Part shown: one piece after another, positions 56,996-64,000 of the stretch | How positions within the stretch are numbered: position 1 is the stretch's first letter | Layout: the number at the start of each line of letters is the position of its first letter | NCBI RefSeq assembly: GCF_000327065.1 | Contig: NC_019936.1 | Location: 1,550,001-1,614,000, forward strand | Reading direction: 5' to 3' | Origin: Stutzerimonas stutzeri RCH2 | GTDB taxonomy: Bacteria; Pseudomonadota; Gammaproteobacteria; Pseudomonadales; Pseudomonadaceae | DNA: 64,000 nt | Made by a program: the position numbers and the translations under genes | Notes under the pieces: model-generated | What the model saw: only the letters and a program-made list of their open reading frames with translations | Database searches by the model: none | Told to the model about the DNA's origin: nothing

Positions 56996-58492
56996 ATGTA
57001 TTCTGATCGTATCCGCTTGTCCTCTCTGCAGAACAAGGTCATGAGCGCCCACGAGGCCGCTGCCCTTATTCGCGACGGCATGACCGTTGGCATGAGTGGT
57101 TTTACCCGTGCTGGCGAAGCCAAAGCCGTGCCCCTGGCGCTTATTGATCGCGCCAAGGACGAGAAGCTACAGATCAGCCTGGTGACGGGTGCCAGCCTGG
57201 GCAACGATCTCGACGGCAAAATGGCTTCGGCCGGCTTGCTGGCGCGCCGCATGCCGTTCCAGGCAGATCCGGTACTGCGCAAGGCGATCAACGCGGGCGA
57301 GGTCATGTTCATCGACCAGCACCTGTCGCATACCGTCGAGCAGATGCGCAACCATCAGATCAAGCGTCCGGATGTCACCATCATCGAGGCGCTGTGCATT
57401 ACCGAGCAGGGCCACATCGTTCCGACCACTTCCGTGGGCAACTCGGCCAACCTGGCCATGTTCGCCGACCAAGTGATTATCGAGCTGAACCTGGCACACA
57501 ACCTCAACCTCGAAGGCTTGCACGACATCTACTTCCCGGGCGAGCGTCCGAATCGCGGTCCGATTCCGCTGACCCAGGTCGACGACCGTATCGGCACTGC
57601 CGCAATTCCGGTCGATCCGGCCAAGATCGCAGCGATCGTCATCACCAACCAGCCGGATTCCTACTCCACCGTCACGCCGCCGGACGAAGAAACCCAGGCC
57701 ATCGCCAATCACCTGGTCGAGTTCTTCAAGAGTGAAGTGGCTGCTGGCCGCATGGCGAAGAACCTCGGTCCGATGCAGGTCGGCATCGGCAATATCGCCA
57801 ACGCCGTAATGTGCGGTCTGATCGACTCGCCGTTCGAAGACCTGGTCATGTACTCCGAAGTGCTGCAGGACTGCACCTTCGAGCTGATCGACGCCGGCAA
57901 GATGAGCTTTGCTTCCGGCTGCTCGATCACTCTTTCCGAGCGTTGCAATGATCGCGTATTCGGCAACCTGGAGAAGTACAAGGACAAGCTGGTGCTGCGT
58001 CCGCAGGAGATCTCCAACCATCCGGAGCTGGTGCGTCGTCTTGGCATCATCGGCATCAACACTGCGCTCGAGTTCGACATCTACGGCAACGTCAACTCCA
58101 CCCACGTGGGCGGCACCAAGATGATGAACGGTATCGGCGGTTCGGGCGATTTCGCGCGTAACGCTCACATGGCCGTCTTCGTGACCAAGTCGATCGCCAA
58201 GGGTGGCAACATCTCCAGCGTCGTGCCGATGGTTGCTCACGTTGACCACACCGAGCATGACGTCGAGATTCTGGTTACCGAGCAAGGCCTGGCTGACCTG
58301 CGTGGCCTGGCTCCGCGTGAGCGTGCGCGCGTCATCATCGACAATTGCGTGCATCCGTCCTACCGCGACGTGCTCAACAAGTACTTCGAGGACGCCTGCA
58401 AGAAGGGTGGTCAGACACCGCACCTGCTGGGTGAAGCCATGCAGTGGCACATCAATCTGGAAGAACGTGGACACATGCTCAAGGGCGAGTGA
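56996..58492 (+). CDS. Acetyl-CoA hydrolase/transferase family protein (succinyl-CoA:acetate CoA-transferase type)
   Basis: A 498-residue class I CoA-transferase: SAHEAAALIRDGMTVGMSGFTRAGE (in part), VTGASLGNDLDGKM, NRGPIPLTQVDDRIGTA (in part), the catalytic Glu in LVMYSEVLQDCTFELID, GGSGDFARNAHMAVF and VTEQGLADLRGLAPRERA. It moves CoA between acetate and succinate/propionate-type acids or hydrolyses acetyl-CoA. Codon choice is strongly biased, as in highly expressed genes. It lies between tRNA-Lys and nadA. Confidence 0.9.
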   Translation: MYSDRIRLSSLQNKVMSAHEAAALIRDGMTVGMSGFTRAGEAKAVPLALIDRAKDEKLQISLVTGASLGNDLDGKMASAGLLARRMPFQADPVLRKAINAGEVMFIDQHLSHTVEQMRNHQIKRPDVTIIEALCITEQGHIVPTTSVGNSANLAMFADQVIIELNLAHNLNLEGLHDIYFPGERPNRGPIPLTQVDDRIGTAAIPVDPAKIAAIVITNQPDSYSTVTPPDEETQAIANHLVEFFKSEVAAGRMAKNLGPMQVGIGNIANAVMCGLIDSPFEDLVMYSEVLQDCTFELIDAGKMSFASGCSITLSERCNDRVFGNLEKYKDKLVLRPQEISNHPELVRRLGIIGINTALEFDIYGNVNSTHVGGTKMMNGIGGSGDFARNAHMAVFVTKSIAKGGNISSVVPMVAHVDHTEHDVEILVTEQGLADLRGLAPRERARVIIDNCVHPSYRDVLNKYFEDACKKGGQTPHLLGEAMQWHINLEERGHMLKGE

Positions 58493-58500
58493 TCCAACAG

Positions 58501-58526
58501 AACCGCCGGCTTTTCAGCCGGCGGTT
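58501..58526 (+). terminator. Terminator after CoA-transferase gene
   Basis: Perfect 11-bp stem AACCGCCGGCT / AGCCGGCGGTT with a 4-nt loop followed by TCATTTAT, 8 nt after the stop. Confidence 0.8.
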
Positions 58527-58736
58527 TCATTTATGGGGTGCAATGCCCTGCTTCGCTCGAATCCCGCCACGCTTTCCCTTTTCCAAAGGCTTCGGCTAGT
58601 ATTCCTGCCCCGTTGAACGGCAGGAGTCGTGTCTGAATCCTGCACCTTCCGTCCTTAACGACAAGTCGAGCAGGCTTGCTCAGGCCGCCATACCTTCGGC
58701 GCTTCGTGCAATCCCGTGCTGGCAGGACCCGCGACC

Positions 58737-59795
58737 ATGACGCAGATACCCGAACGCATCCTCGTGCAGGCTCATCTGGCGGCCAAGCAACCCAAGCCGC
58801 TCACTCCTGAGCAAGAAGCGCAGTTGCGCAGTGAAATCGCTGTGGAATTGAAGCGTCAGAACGCAGTTCTGGTCGCGCATTACTACACCGATCCGGTAAT
58901 CCAGGCGCTGGCGGAAGAAACCGGCGGCTGCGTATCCGATTCCCTGGAAATGGCACGCTTCGGCAATGAGCATCCGGCGCAGACGGTGCTGGTCGCCGGC
59001 GTGAAGTTCATGGGGGAGACGGCGAAGATCCTCAACCCCGAGAAGCGCGTGCTGATGCCGACGCTCGAAGCCACCTGCTCGCTCGATCTGGGCTGCCCGG
59101 TCGATGAGTTCTCGGCCTTCTGCGATCAGCATCCCGAGCGCACAGTGGTGGTCTACGCCAACACCTCGGCGGCGGTGAAGGCGCGTGCTGATTGGGTGGT
59201 GACATCCAGCTGCGCACTGGAGATCGTCGAGAGCCTGATGGATAACGGCGAGAAGATCATCTGGGCGCCGGACAAGCATCTTGGCAATTACGTGCAGCGC
59301 GAGACCGGTGCCGACATCCTGCTCTGGGATGGCGCCTGCATTGTCCACGAGGAGTTCAAGGCCAAGCAGCTGGCCGATATGAAGGCGCTGTATCCGGATG
59401 CGGCGATACTCGTGCATCCCGAGTCACCGCAAGCTGTAGTCGAGCTTGCCGACGCAGTGGGCTCGACAAGTCAGCTCATCAAGGCGGCGCAAACATTGCC
59501 GCAGCAAACGCTCATCGTCGCGACCGATCGTGGCATCTTCTACAAGATGCAGCAGCTTTGCCCGGAGAAAACGTTCATCGAGGCGCCCACCGCCGGGCAG
59601 GGTGCGAGCTGCCGTAGCTGCGCGCATTGCCCGTGGATGGCGATGAACACCCTCGAGCGAACCCTGGAGTGTCTGCGCGCGGGAAGCAACGAGATTTTCG
59701 TCGACCCGGCGCTCATACCCCGGGCCGTCAAGCCGCTCAAGCGGATGCTCGATTTCACTCAGGCTGCTCGACTCAAGCAGGCTGGCAACGCCTGA
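58737..59795 (+). CDS. nadA: Quinolinate synthase NadA
   Basis: A 352-residue [4Fe-4S] enzyme: [21 protein letters not shown] (in part), [42 protein letters not shown] with one cluster Cys, [15 protein letters not shown] and C-terminal [18 protein letters not shown]. It condenses iminoaspartate and DHAP in NAD synthesis. The start at 58737 (MTQIPERI) gives the standard length of 352 residues. Confidence 0.96.
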   Translation: MTQIPERILVQAHLAAKQPKPLTPEQEAQLRSEIAVELKRQNAVLVAHYYTDPVIQALAEETGGCVSDSLEMARFGNEHPAQTVLVAGVKFMGETAKILNPEKRVLMPTLEATCSLDLGCPVDEFSAFCDQHPERTVVVYANTSAAVKARADWVVTSSCALEIVESLMDNGEKIIWAPDKHLGNYVQRETGADILLWDGACIVHEEFKAKQLADMKALYPDAAILVHPESPQAVVELADAVGSTSQLIKAAQTLPQQTLIVATDRGIFYKMQQLCPEKTFIEAPTAGQGASCRSCAHCPWMAMNTLERTLECLRAGSNEIFVDPALIPRAVKPLKRMLDFTQAARLKQAGNA

Positions 59796-59804
59796 GGTTG
59801 GCAC

Positions 59805-59827
59805 GGCGCTGATCGACCTTCAGCGCC
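59805..59827. terminator. Hairpin between convergent nadA and bepA
   Basis: Perfect 8-bp stem GGCGCTGA / TCAGCGCC with a 7-nt loop between the two stop codons. Confidence 0.5.
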
Positions 59828-59836
59828 TCCGTCGAT

Positions 59837-61267
59837 TCAGCGCAGCATTTCCTCGACCATGCGCTTCTCGTCCATCAGCTGCTTCTGCCGTGCGTCTATT
59901 CGTGCGGAAATCTGGAAGTTGCTGGCGCGGCGTTTGGCCAGGTTGAGCTGCTCGATGCCCTGATCGTAATCGCCGACCAGTGCGAAGTACTCGGCTCGGG
60001 CCTGGTGCAGGCCGACGATATTGCCACTCAGCCCGCGCACTTCGGCGACCTGATACCAGATGTCGGGGTCTCGGCGACGCTGTTCCGCAAGCTTGTCCAG
60101 TTCGCGTTCGGCCTGCTGCGTCTCCCCTTGTTCCATCAGTAGATCGATATGCATCTGGCGCACCGGGTAATTCCCCGGATACAGCTGCAGTAGCCGCTGC
60201 AAGCGGGTCTGTGCCTGCTGCAGGCGATTGGAGGTGATGTCCAGCTCGACCTGGGCGAGGTTGTAGGTGAGGTCGTCCGGCGCCTTGGTCAGCAGCGGCG
60301 CGAGGCTGCTGCTGGCCTCAGTCAGCTGGCCTGCCTTGATCTGCGCCAGCGCCAGACCATAACGGGCTGCGTCCATTTCCGGGTTTTCGTTGAGCATTGC
60401 GCGGAAGCGTTTTGCTTCGACACCGGGGGTGCTTTCGAACTTCAGTTGCGTGCGAGCACGCATCAGCTGGTAGCGCAGGCTGTCCTGCGCGCCGCCCTGC
60501 GGGTATTGCTCCGCGCGGTTGGTGGTGTCGGCAATGCGCGACTCGCTGACGGGGTGGGTCAGCAGGAACTCTGGCGGCTTCTGATCGTAGCGATACTGGC
60601 GCATGAGTCGGCCGAACATGGATGGCATCGCGCGTGGGTCGTAACCGGCCCGCTCCAGGTTGACGATGCCGATGCGGTCTGCTTCCTGTTCATTCTGTCG
60701 GGAGAAACGGCGCTGTGCCTGAATCGCAGCGGCCTGGGTCGATACGATGGCCGCAATGCCGGCATCGCCTGCACCAGCTGCCGCGGCGACGACGCCCGCC
60801 AGCATGGCGGCCATCAGCGGCAGCTGCATGCGCTGCTGCGCTTCCAGGCCTCGGGCGAAGTGACGTTGCGAAAGGTGAGCCAGTTCGTGTGCCATGACCG
60901 AGGCGTACTCGGCCTCGGTCTGGGCGTGGATGAACAGGCCGCCGTTGACTCCGATAATGCCCCCTGGCGCGGCAAAGGCGTTCAATTGAGGGCTGTCCAG
61001 CAGAACGAATTCCAGGCGGCGGTCCTGTAGCTGGCTGGTCTCGGCCAGGCGATAAACGCTGTTCTCGACGTAATCCTTGAGCTGCGGATCGGAAAGCTGC
61101 CTGACCTGGCCGCGGAGCAGACTGAGCCAGGCGCGCCCGAGTAAATGCTCCTGTTCCGGTGAAACGATGCCCGAACTGGCATCGCCGAGCGATGGCAGAT
61201 CATTGGTCAATGCCGGCTGGACAAACAGGCAGGTGAGCGTGAGCAGGGCAGGGCGCAGCAGTTTCAT
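59837..61267 (-). CDS. bepA: BepA-like periplasmic M48 metalloprotease with TPR domain
   Basis: A 476-residue protein: signal peptide (to ALT-ND), M48 protease domain with zinc motif VMAHELAHLSQRH (HELAH) and third ligand in NEQEADRIGIVNLERAGYDP (in part), then a C-terminal helical TPR region (YGLALAQIKAGQLTEA, YNLAQVELDITSNRLQQAQT, WYQVAEVRGLSGN). BepA degrades or chaperones outer-membrane proteins such as LptD during assembly. The start at 61267 fits the signal peptide; the ribosome site is weak. Confidence 0.92.
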   Translation of the reverse strand: MKLLRPALLTLTCLFVQPALTNDLPSLGDASSGIVSPEQEHLLGRAWLSLLRGQVRQLSDPQLKDYVENSVYRLAETSQLQDRRLEFVLLDSPQLNAFAAPGGIIGVNGGLFIHAQTEAEYASVMAHELAHLSQRHFARGLEAQQRMQLPLMAAMLAGVVAAAAGAGDAGIAAIVSTQAAAIQAQRRFSRQNEQEADRIGIVNLERAGYDPRAMPSMFGRLMRQYRYDQKPPEFLLTHPVSESRIADTTNRAEQYPQGGAQDSLRYQLMRARTQLKFESTPGVEAKRFRAMLNENPEMDAARYGLALAQIKAGQLTEASSSLAPLLTKAPDDLTYNLAQVELDITSNRLQQAQTRLQRLLQLYPGNYPVRQMHIDLLMEQGETQQAERELDKLAEQRRRDPDIWYQVAEVRGLSGNIVGLHQARAEYFALVGDYDQGIEQLNLAKRRASNFQISARIDARQKQLMDEKRMVEEMLR

Positions 61268-61377
61268 CCAGACAGGCTCGTTGAAGTTAGAACGGCTACT
61301 GTAGCCTTGACCTTGGCCGGCTGGCCAGAGCCCTGGTGTGCTAGGTATGCTGCGAGGCTTTTCTGTGGAGGCGAACC

Positions 61378-61629
61378 ATGACTGACGAACAATCGCAGTC
61401 GCTCGTACACGATGCTGAAGTAGATGCCGTGGGCCTCGACTGTCCGATGCCATTGCTCAAGGCCAAGCTGGAGCTCAACCGCTTGGCCAGTGGTGCGGTG
61501 CTCAAGGTCATTGCCAGTGATCCTGGCTCGCAGCGGGACTTTCGCAGTTTTGCCAAGTTGGCCGGTCATGCGCTGCTGCGTGAGGAGACCGAGGATGGTG
61601 TTTATCGCTACTGGCTGCGCAAGGCCTGA
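61378..61629 (+). CDS. TusA/SirA-family sulfur-carrier-like protein
   Basis: An 83-residue protein with the TusA motif VDAVGLDCPMPLLKAKLELN (conserved Cys in DCPMPLL) and DPGSQRDFRSFAKLAGH. TusA-like proteins carry persulfide sulfur. The gene in this position in P. aeruginosa (PA1006) has been linked to molybdenum cofactor homeostasis and nitrate respiration. Followed after 21 nt by a PerM permease. Confidence 0.9.
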   Translation: MTDEQSQSLVHDAEVDAVGLDCPMPLLKAKLELNRLASGAVLKVIASDPGSQRDFRSFAKLAGHALLREETEDGVYRYWLRKA

Positions 61630-61650
61630 CGATTCGCTTCGAGGAAATAC

Positions 61651-62727
61651 ATGATCAAGGTACTTCGCGGTTGGATGCAGCGTTACTTCTCCGATGAGGA
61701 GGCGGTTGTTCTCGCGGTCCTGCTGTTCCTTGCCTTTGCAGCCGTACTGACCCTGGGCAAGATGCTTGCGCCGGTGTTGGCCGGGCTGGTGCTGGCGTTC
61801 CTGATGCAAGGGTTGGTCGGCACGCTGGAGCGGCTGCGCGTGCCGCATCTGGTGGCGGTCTGGCTGGTGTTCCTGATGTTCATCGGGGTCATGGTCGTGT
61901 GCACGCTGTTTATCGTGCCTTTGCTGTGGCAGCAGCTGTTGACCTTGTTCAACGAGTTGCCGCGTATGCTGGTCGAGTGGCAGTCCTTGTTGCTGCTACT
62001 GCCAGAGCGCTATCCGCAGCTGGTCACCGAAGAGCAGGTATTGCGCGGCATCGATTTCATGCGCGGCGAGATCGGACGCTATGGCCAGGTGGTACTGACA
62101 TCCTCACTGTCCAGCCTGCCGTTGCTGATCGGGTTGATGATCTATCTGGTGCTGGTGCCGATCCTGGTTTTCTTCTTCCTCAAGGATCGGCAGCAGATCA
62201 GTGACTGGATCAAGGGCTACCTGCCGCGCGAGCGTGGCCTGATCACCCAGGTTTCCCAGGAAATGAATCTGCAGATCGCCAACTACATCCGTGGCAAGGT
62301 GATCGAGATCCTGATCGTGGCCGTCGTGTCCTACGCGGTCTTCGCCGCGTTGGGGCTCAACTATGCGGCGCTGATGGCGATGTTGGTGGGGATTTCCGTC
62401 GTGGTGCCGTATATCGGCGCTACCGTTGTCACCATCCCTATCGCGCTGATCGGAATATTCCAATGGGGGTTGGGCGACCAGTTCTTCTATCTGATGGTGG
62501 CCTACGCGATCATCCAGACCCTGGATGGCAACGTGCTCGTGCCGCTGCTGTTCTCCGAGGCGGTGAACCTGCATCCGGTCGCGATCATATGCGCGGTGCT
62601 GTTGTTCGGCGGTCTCTGGGGTTTCTGGGGGGTGTTCTTCGCGATCCCGTTGGCAACGCTGTTCAAAGCTGTTCTGTATGCCTGGCCGCGAGAGCCCGCC
62701 GCGGTAGTGGTTGCCCCAAGCGAATGA
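61651..62727 (+). CDS. perM: PerM/AI-2E-family permease
   Basis: A 358-residue inner-membrane protein with about eight hydrophobic segments: AVVLAVLLFLAFAAVLTLG, LAPVLAGLVLAFLMQGLVGTLERL (in part), LVPILVFFFLKDRQQI, YIRGKVIEILIVAVVSYAVF (in part), ISVVVPYIGATVVT and LHPVAIICAVLLFGGLWGFWG. A second family member lies at 31244-32341. Substrate unknown. Confidence 0.88.
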   Translation: MIKVLRGWMQRYFSDEEAVVLAVLLFLAFAAVLTLGKMLAPVLAGLVLAFLMQGLVGTLERLRVPHLVAVWLVFLMFIGVMVVCTLFIVPLLWQQLLTLFNELPRMLVEWQSLLLLLPERYPQLVTEEQVLRGIDFMRGEIGRYGQVVLTSSLSSLPLLIGLMIYLVLVPILVFFFLKDRQQISDWIKGYLPRERGLITQVSQEMNLQIANYIRGKVIEILIVAVVSYAVFAALGLNYAALMAMLVGISVVVPYIGATVVTIPIALIGIFQWGLGDQFFYLMVAYAIIQTLDGNVLVPLLFSEAVNLHPVAIICAVLLFGGLWGFWGVFFAIPLATLFKAVLYAWPREPAAVVVAPSE

Positions 62728-62732
62728 GCTGG

Positions 62733-62762
62733 GAAAGGGCTGGCATTGCCAGCCCTTCTTTC
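62733..62762. terminator. Bidirectional terminator between perM and bcp
   Basis: Perfect 11-bp palindrome AAGGGCTGGCA-t-TGCCAGCCCTT (62735-62757) followed by CTTTC on the plus strand; it lies between convergent genes and nearly reaches the bcp stop. Confidence 0.75.
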
Positions 62763-63234
62763 ATGCGTCGTTCAATGCTTGTGCCGCTTGAAGAACAGCT
62801 TCCACGTGGCCCGGCACCTTCACCCCACGCCATTCCTGGCGCAGTACGCCGCTGCGGTCGATGAGAAAGGTGCTGCGGTCCACGCCGAGATACTCCTTGC
62901 CATACAGCTTCTTCAGCTTGATCACGTCGAACAGCTGGCACAGCTGCTCGTCCTTGTCGCTGATCAGCTCGAATGGGAAGCCTTGCTTGGTGCGGAAGTT
63001 CTCGTGGGTTTTCAGGCTGTCGCGCGAGACGCCAAAAACCAGCGTGTTGGCGGCGAGAAAGGCAGGGTGCTGATCGCGAAAACCCTGCCCCTGGGTCGTA
63101 CAGCCGGGCGTGTTGTCCTTCGGGTAGAAGTACAGCACCACCTGCCTGCCGGCCAGCGACTCCAGATCGACCAGCTGGCTGCTCGTGGCCTGGGCCTGGA
63201 AGGGAGGAACGGGACGGTCGATTTCAACGGCCAT
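62761..63234 (-). CDS. bcp: Bcp/PrxQ-type peroxiredoxin
   Basis: A 157-residue peroxiredoxin: VVLYFYPKDNTPGCTTQGQGFRDQ (in part) with the peroxidatic Cys in PGCTTQ, VFGVSRDSLKTHENFRTKQG and GVDRSTFLIDRSGVLRQEW. The resolving Cys found five residues later in E. coli Bcp is Gln here, so this is a 1-Cys-like variant or uses another thiol. It reduces organic and hydrogen peroxides. Precedes no gene closely; gcvR lies 21 nt upstream on the same strand. Confidence 0.92.
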   Translation of the reverse strand: MAVEIDRPVPPFQAQATSSQLVDLESLAGRQVVLYFYPKDNTPGCTTQGQGFRDQHPAFLAANTLVFGVSRDSLKTHENFRTKQGFPFELISDKDEQLCQLFDVIKLKKLYGKEYLGVDRSTFLIDRSGVLRQEWRGVKVPGHVEAVLQAAQALNDA

Positions 63235-63255
63235 GTTGATTCCTGATATCGGGTC

Positions 63256-63816
63256 TTAAGGATTCTGCGGGCGCCAAGGCTCGATCAGTGCGTCGAGATT
63301 GAGCGCATCGGCGAAGTCGAGGAACTGGTCGCGCAACCAGCTGATCTGCGTGCCAGCCGGCAGCGTGACGGTCAGCGTGGCGTTGAGCATGGTCCCGCCA
63401 GTCTGAGGGGCCTGATAGGTGTCGCAGGTCAGGCTCTCCAGCTCGACGCGGTGGTCGATGAAGAACTGGCACAGTTCATTGAGAATGTCCGGGCGAAAGG
63501 CCGCGCTCACATACGCCACGTAAGGCAGTGCTTGCGGACGGGTTTCCAGCGCTTCGCTGCGTACCACGTTGGACGTGAAGGCGTGCTTCTTTGCCAGGCC
63601 GGGAAGGGTGGTTTCCATCCGGGCCAATGCGTCCCAGCTGCCAGTGACTTCCAGAACCAGCGCACTGCATTCGCCGTGACGGGTCAGTCGTGTGCTGACG
63701 ACTGCGCAGCGGTTCTCGTTCGCGGCCCGGCAGAGCACATTGGTCAGCTCCATCGGGTTGGCGCCGAGAGCGCTGATGACGAGAAATTGTTCGCGGGGTA
63801 CAGGGGGGGTGGACAT
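63256..63816 (-). CDS. gcvR: Glycine-cleavage repressor GcvR-like ACT-domain protein
   Basis: A 186-residue protein of two ACT domains: FLVISALGANPMELTNVLCRAANENRCAVVST (in part) and YVAYVSAAFRPDILNELCQF with TLTVTLPAGTQISWLRDQF. GcvR binds glycine and antagonises GcvA in E. coli. In PAO1 it precedes bcp and is divergent from dapA, which would lie just right of this window. Start at 63816 follows from the conserved N-terminus. Confidence 0.9.
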   Translation of the reverse strand: MSTPPVPREQFLVISALGANPMELTNVLCRAANENRCAVVSTRLTRHGECSALVLEVTGSWDALARMETTLPGLAKKHAFTSNVVRSEALETRPQALPYVAYVSAAFRPDILNELCQFFIDHRVELESLTCDTYQAPQTGGTMLNATLTVTLPAGTQISWLRDQFLDFADALNLDALIEPWRPQNP

Positions 63817-64000
63817 GCAGCATTCCTGGCGGTGGTGAATCGGTCGGCCAGCCAAGCCGAAAACGGCTAAGGGTAGCGAAAAGCGAGGGCGGAGGGAATG
63901 CGCGCTGCCCGATGGAGGTCGTTGTCGTGTGCGTTTCGGGCAGCGTCGGCATGCTTCGTGCGGCGTGCTTCACGCTACTCGCAAAGCGCTGGGGAGCCTT
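63817..64000. other. Right-edge intergenic region
   Basis: No coding region is supported in these 184 bases. They should include the promoter of gcvR and, by comparison with PAO1 order, the start of the upstream region of dapA. Confidence 0.4.

Noticed and set aside
57167..58474. 435-residue minus-strand ORF opposite the CoA-transferase
   Set aside because: Antisense shadow of a gene with intact catalytic Glu and strong codon bias.
58600..58640. Dyad CCGTT-g-AACGG upstream of nadA as a NAD-responsive operator
   Set aside because: Too short and without a recognised NadR/NrtR motif; a chance palindrome is likely.
56624..58736. Genomic island at tRNA-Lys
   Set aside because: No integrase, no repeated tRNA end and no change of gene character was seen; only a core-like CoA-transferase gene lies between the tRNA and nadA.

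Overview
The window is chromosomal DNA of a high-GC gammaproteobacterium, most likely a Pseudomonas of the stutzeri group (Stutzerimonas). Three things suggest this. The gene order from about 27 kb to the right end follows the Pseudomonas aeruginosa PAO1 order I recall (purN-purM, hda, wrbA-arsC-yihY, proS-oprD, HIT-slyX, dps, aspS-pmpR-ruvCAB-tol-pal-cpoB-queEC-tRNA-Lys, nadA-bepA-tusA-perM-bcp-gcvR). There is an OprD-family porin and an OprL-type Pal. There is also a tsdBA thiosulfate dehydrogenase pair of the kind characterised in P. stutzeri. Species assignment is inference; no rRNA is present.

Left part (1-9.3 kb): the start of a TetR-type regulator, an OmpK/Tsx-like outer-membrane channel, then a complete curli (functional amyloid) locus on the minus strand in the order csgD-E-F-G-B-A. 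There is no csgC, the CsgA has about 18 repeats, and the CsgB signal peptide contains a possible lipobox. A LysE exporter, a VOC protein, a short-chain dehydrogenase and a MetR-type regulator follow.

Middle left (9.4-26.6 kb): exoD and metE, with MetR-like operator sequences before metR and before metE; glpD; a YbaK deacylase; a MASE2-GGDEF diguanylate cyclase (AdrA/DgcC type, functionally linked to curli in enterics); small unknown proteins; tsdB-tsdA; a long FabH-like ketoacyl synthase; the csdA-csdE sulfur-transfer pair; and dapD and dapC for lysine and peptidoglycan precursor synthesis, with small redox and acidic proteins between them.

Middle (26.6-44.4 kb): a lipoprotein, a DUF3108 protein, purM-purN, a DUF2066 protein, an AI-2E/PerM-type permease and hda. 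Then come wrbA, arsC, yihY, a thioredoxin-like lipoprotein, a lytic transglycosylase, proS, oprD, a HIT protein, slyX, a membrane-anchored cold-shock-domain protein and dps.

Right part (44.7-64 kb): aspS, pmpR/yebC, ruvCAB (Holliday junction processing), ybgC-tolQRAB-pal-cpoB (envelope constriction and outer-membrane integrity), queE-queC (queuosine), one tRNA-Lys(UUU), an acetyl-CoA hydrolase/CoA-transferase, nadA, bepA, a TusA-like protein, a PerM permease, bcp and gcvR. No CRISPR array, insertion sequence, prophage or rRNA was seen. The most unusual locus is the curli operon; almost everything else looks like conserved core genome.
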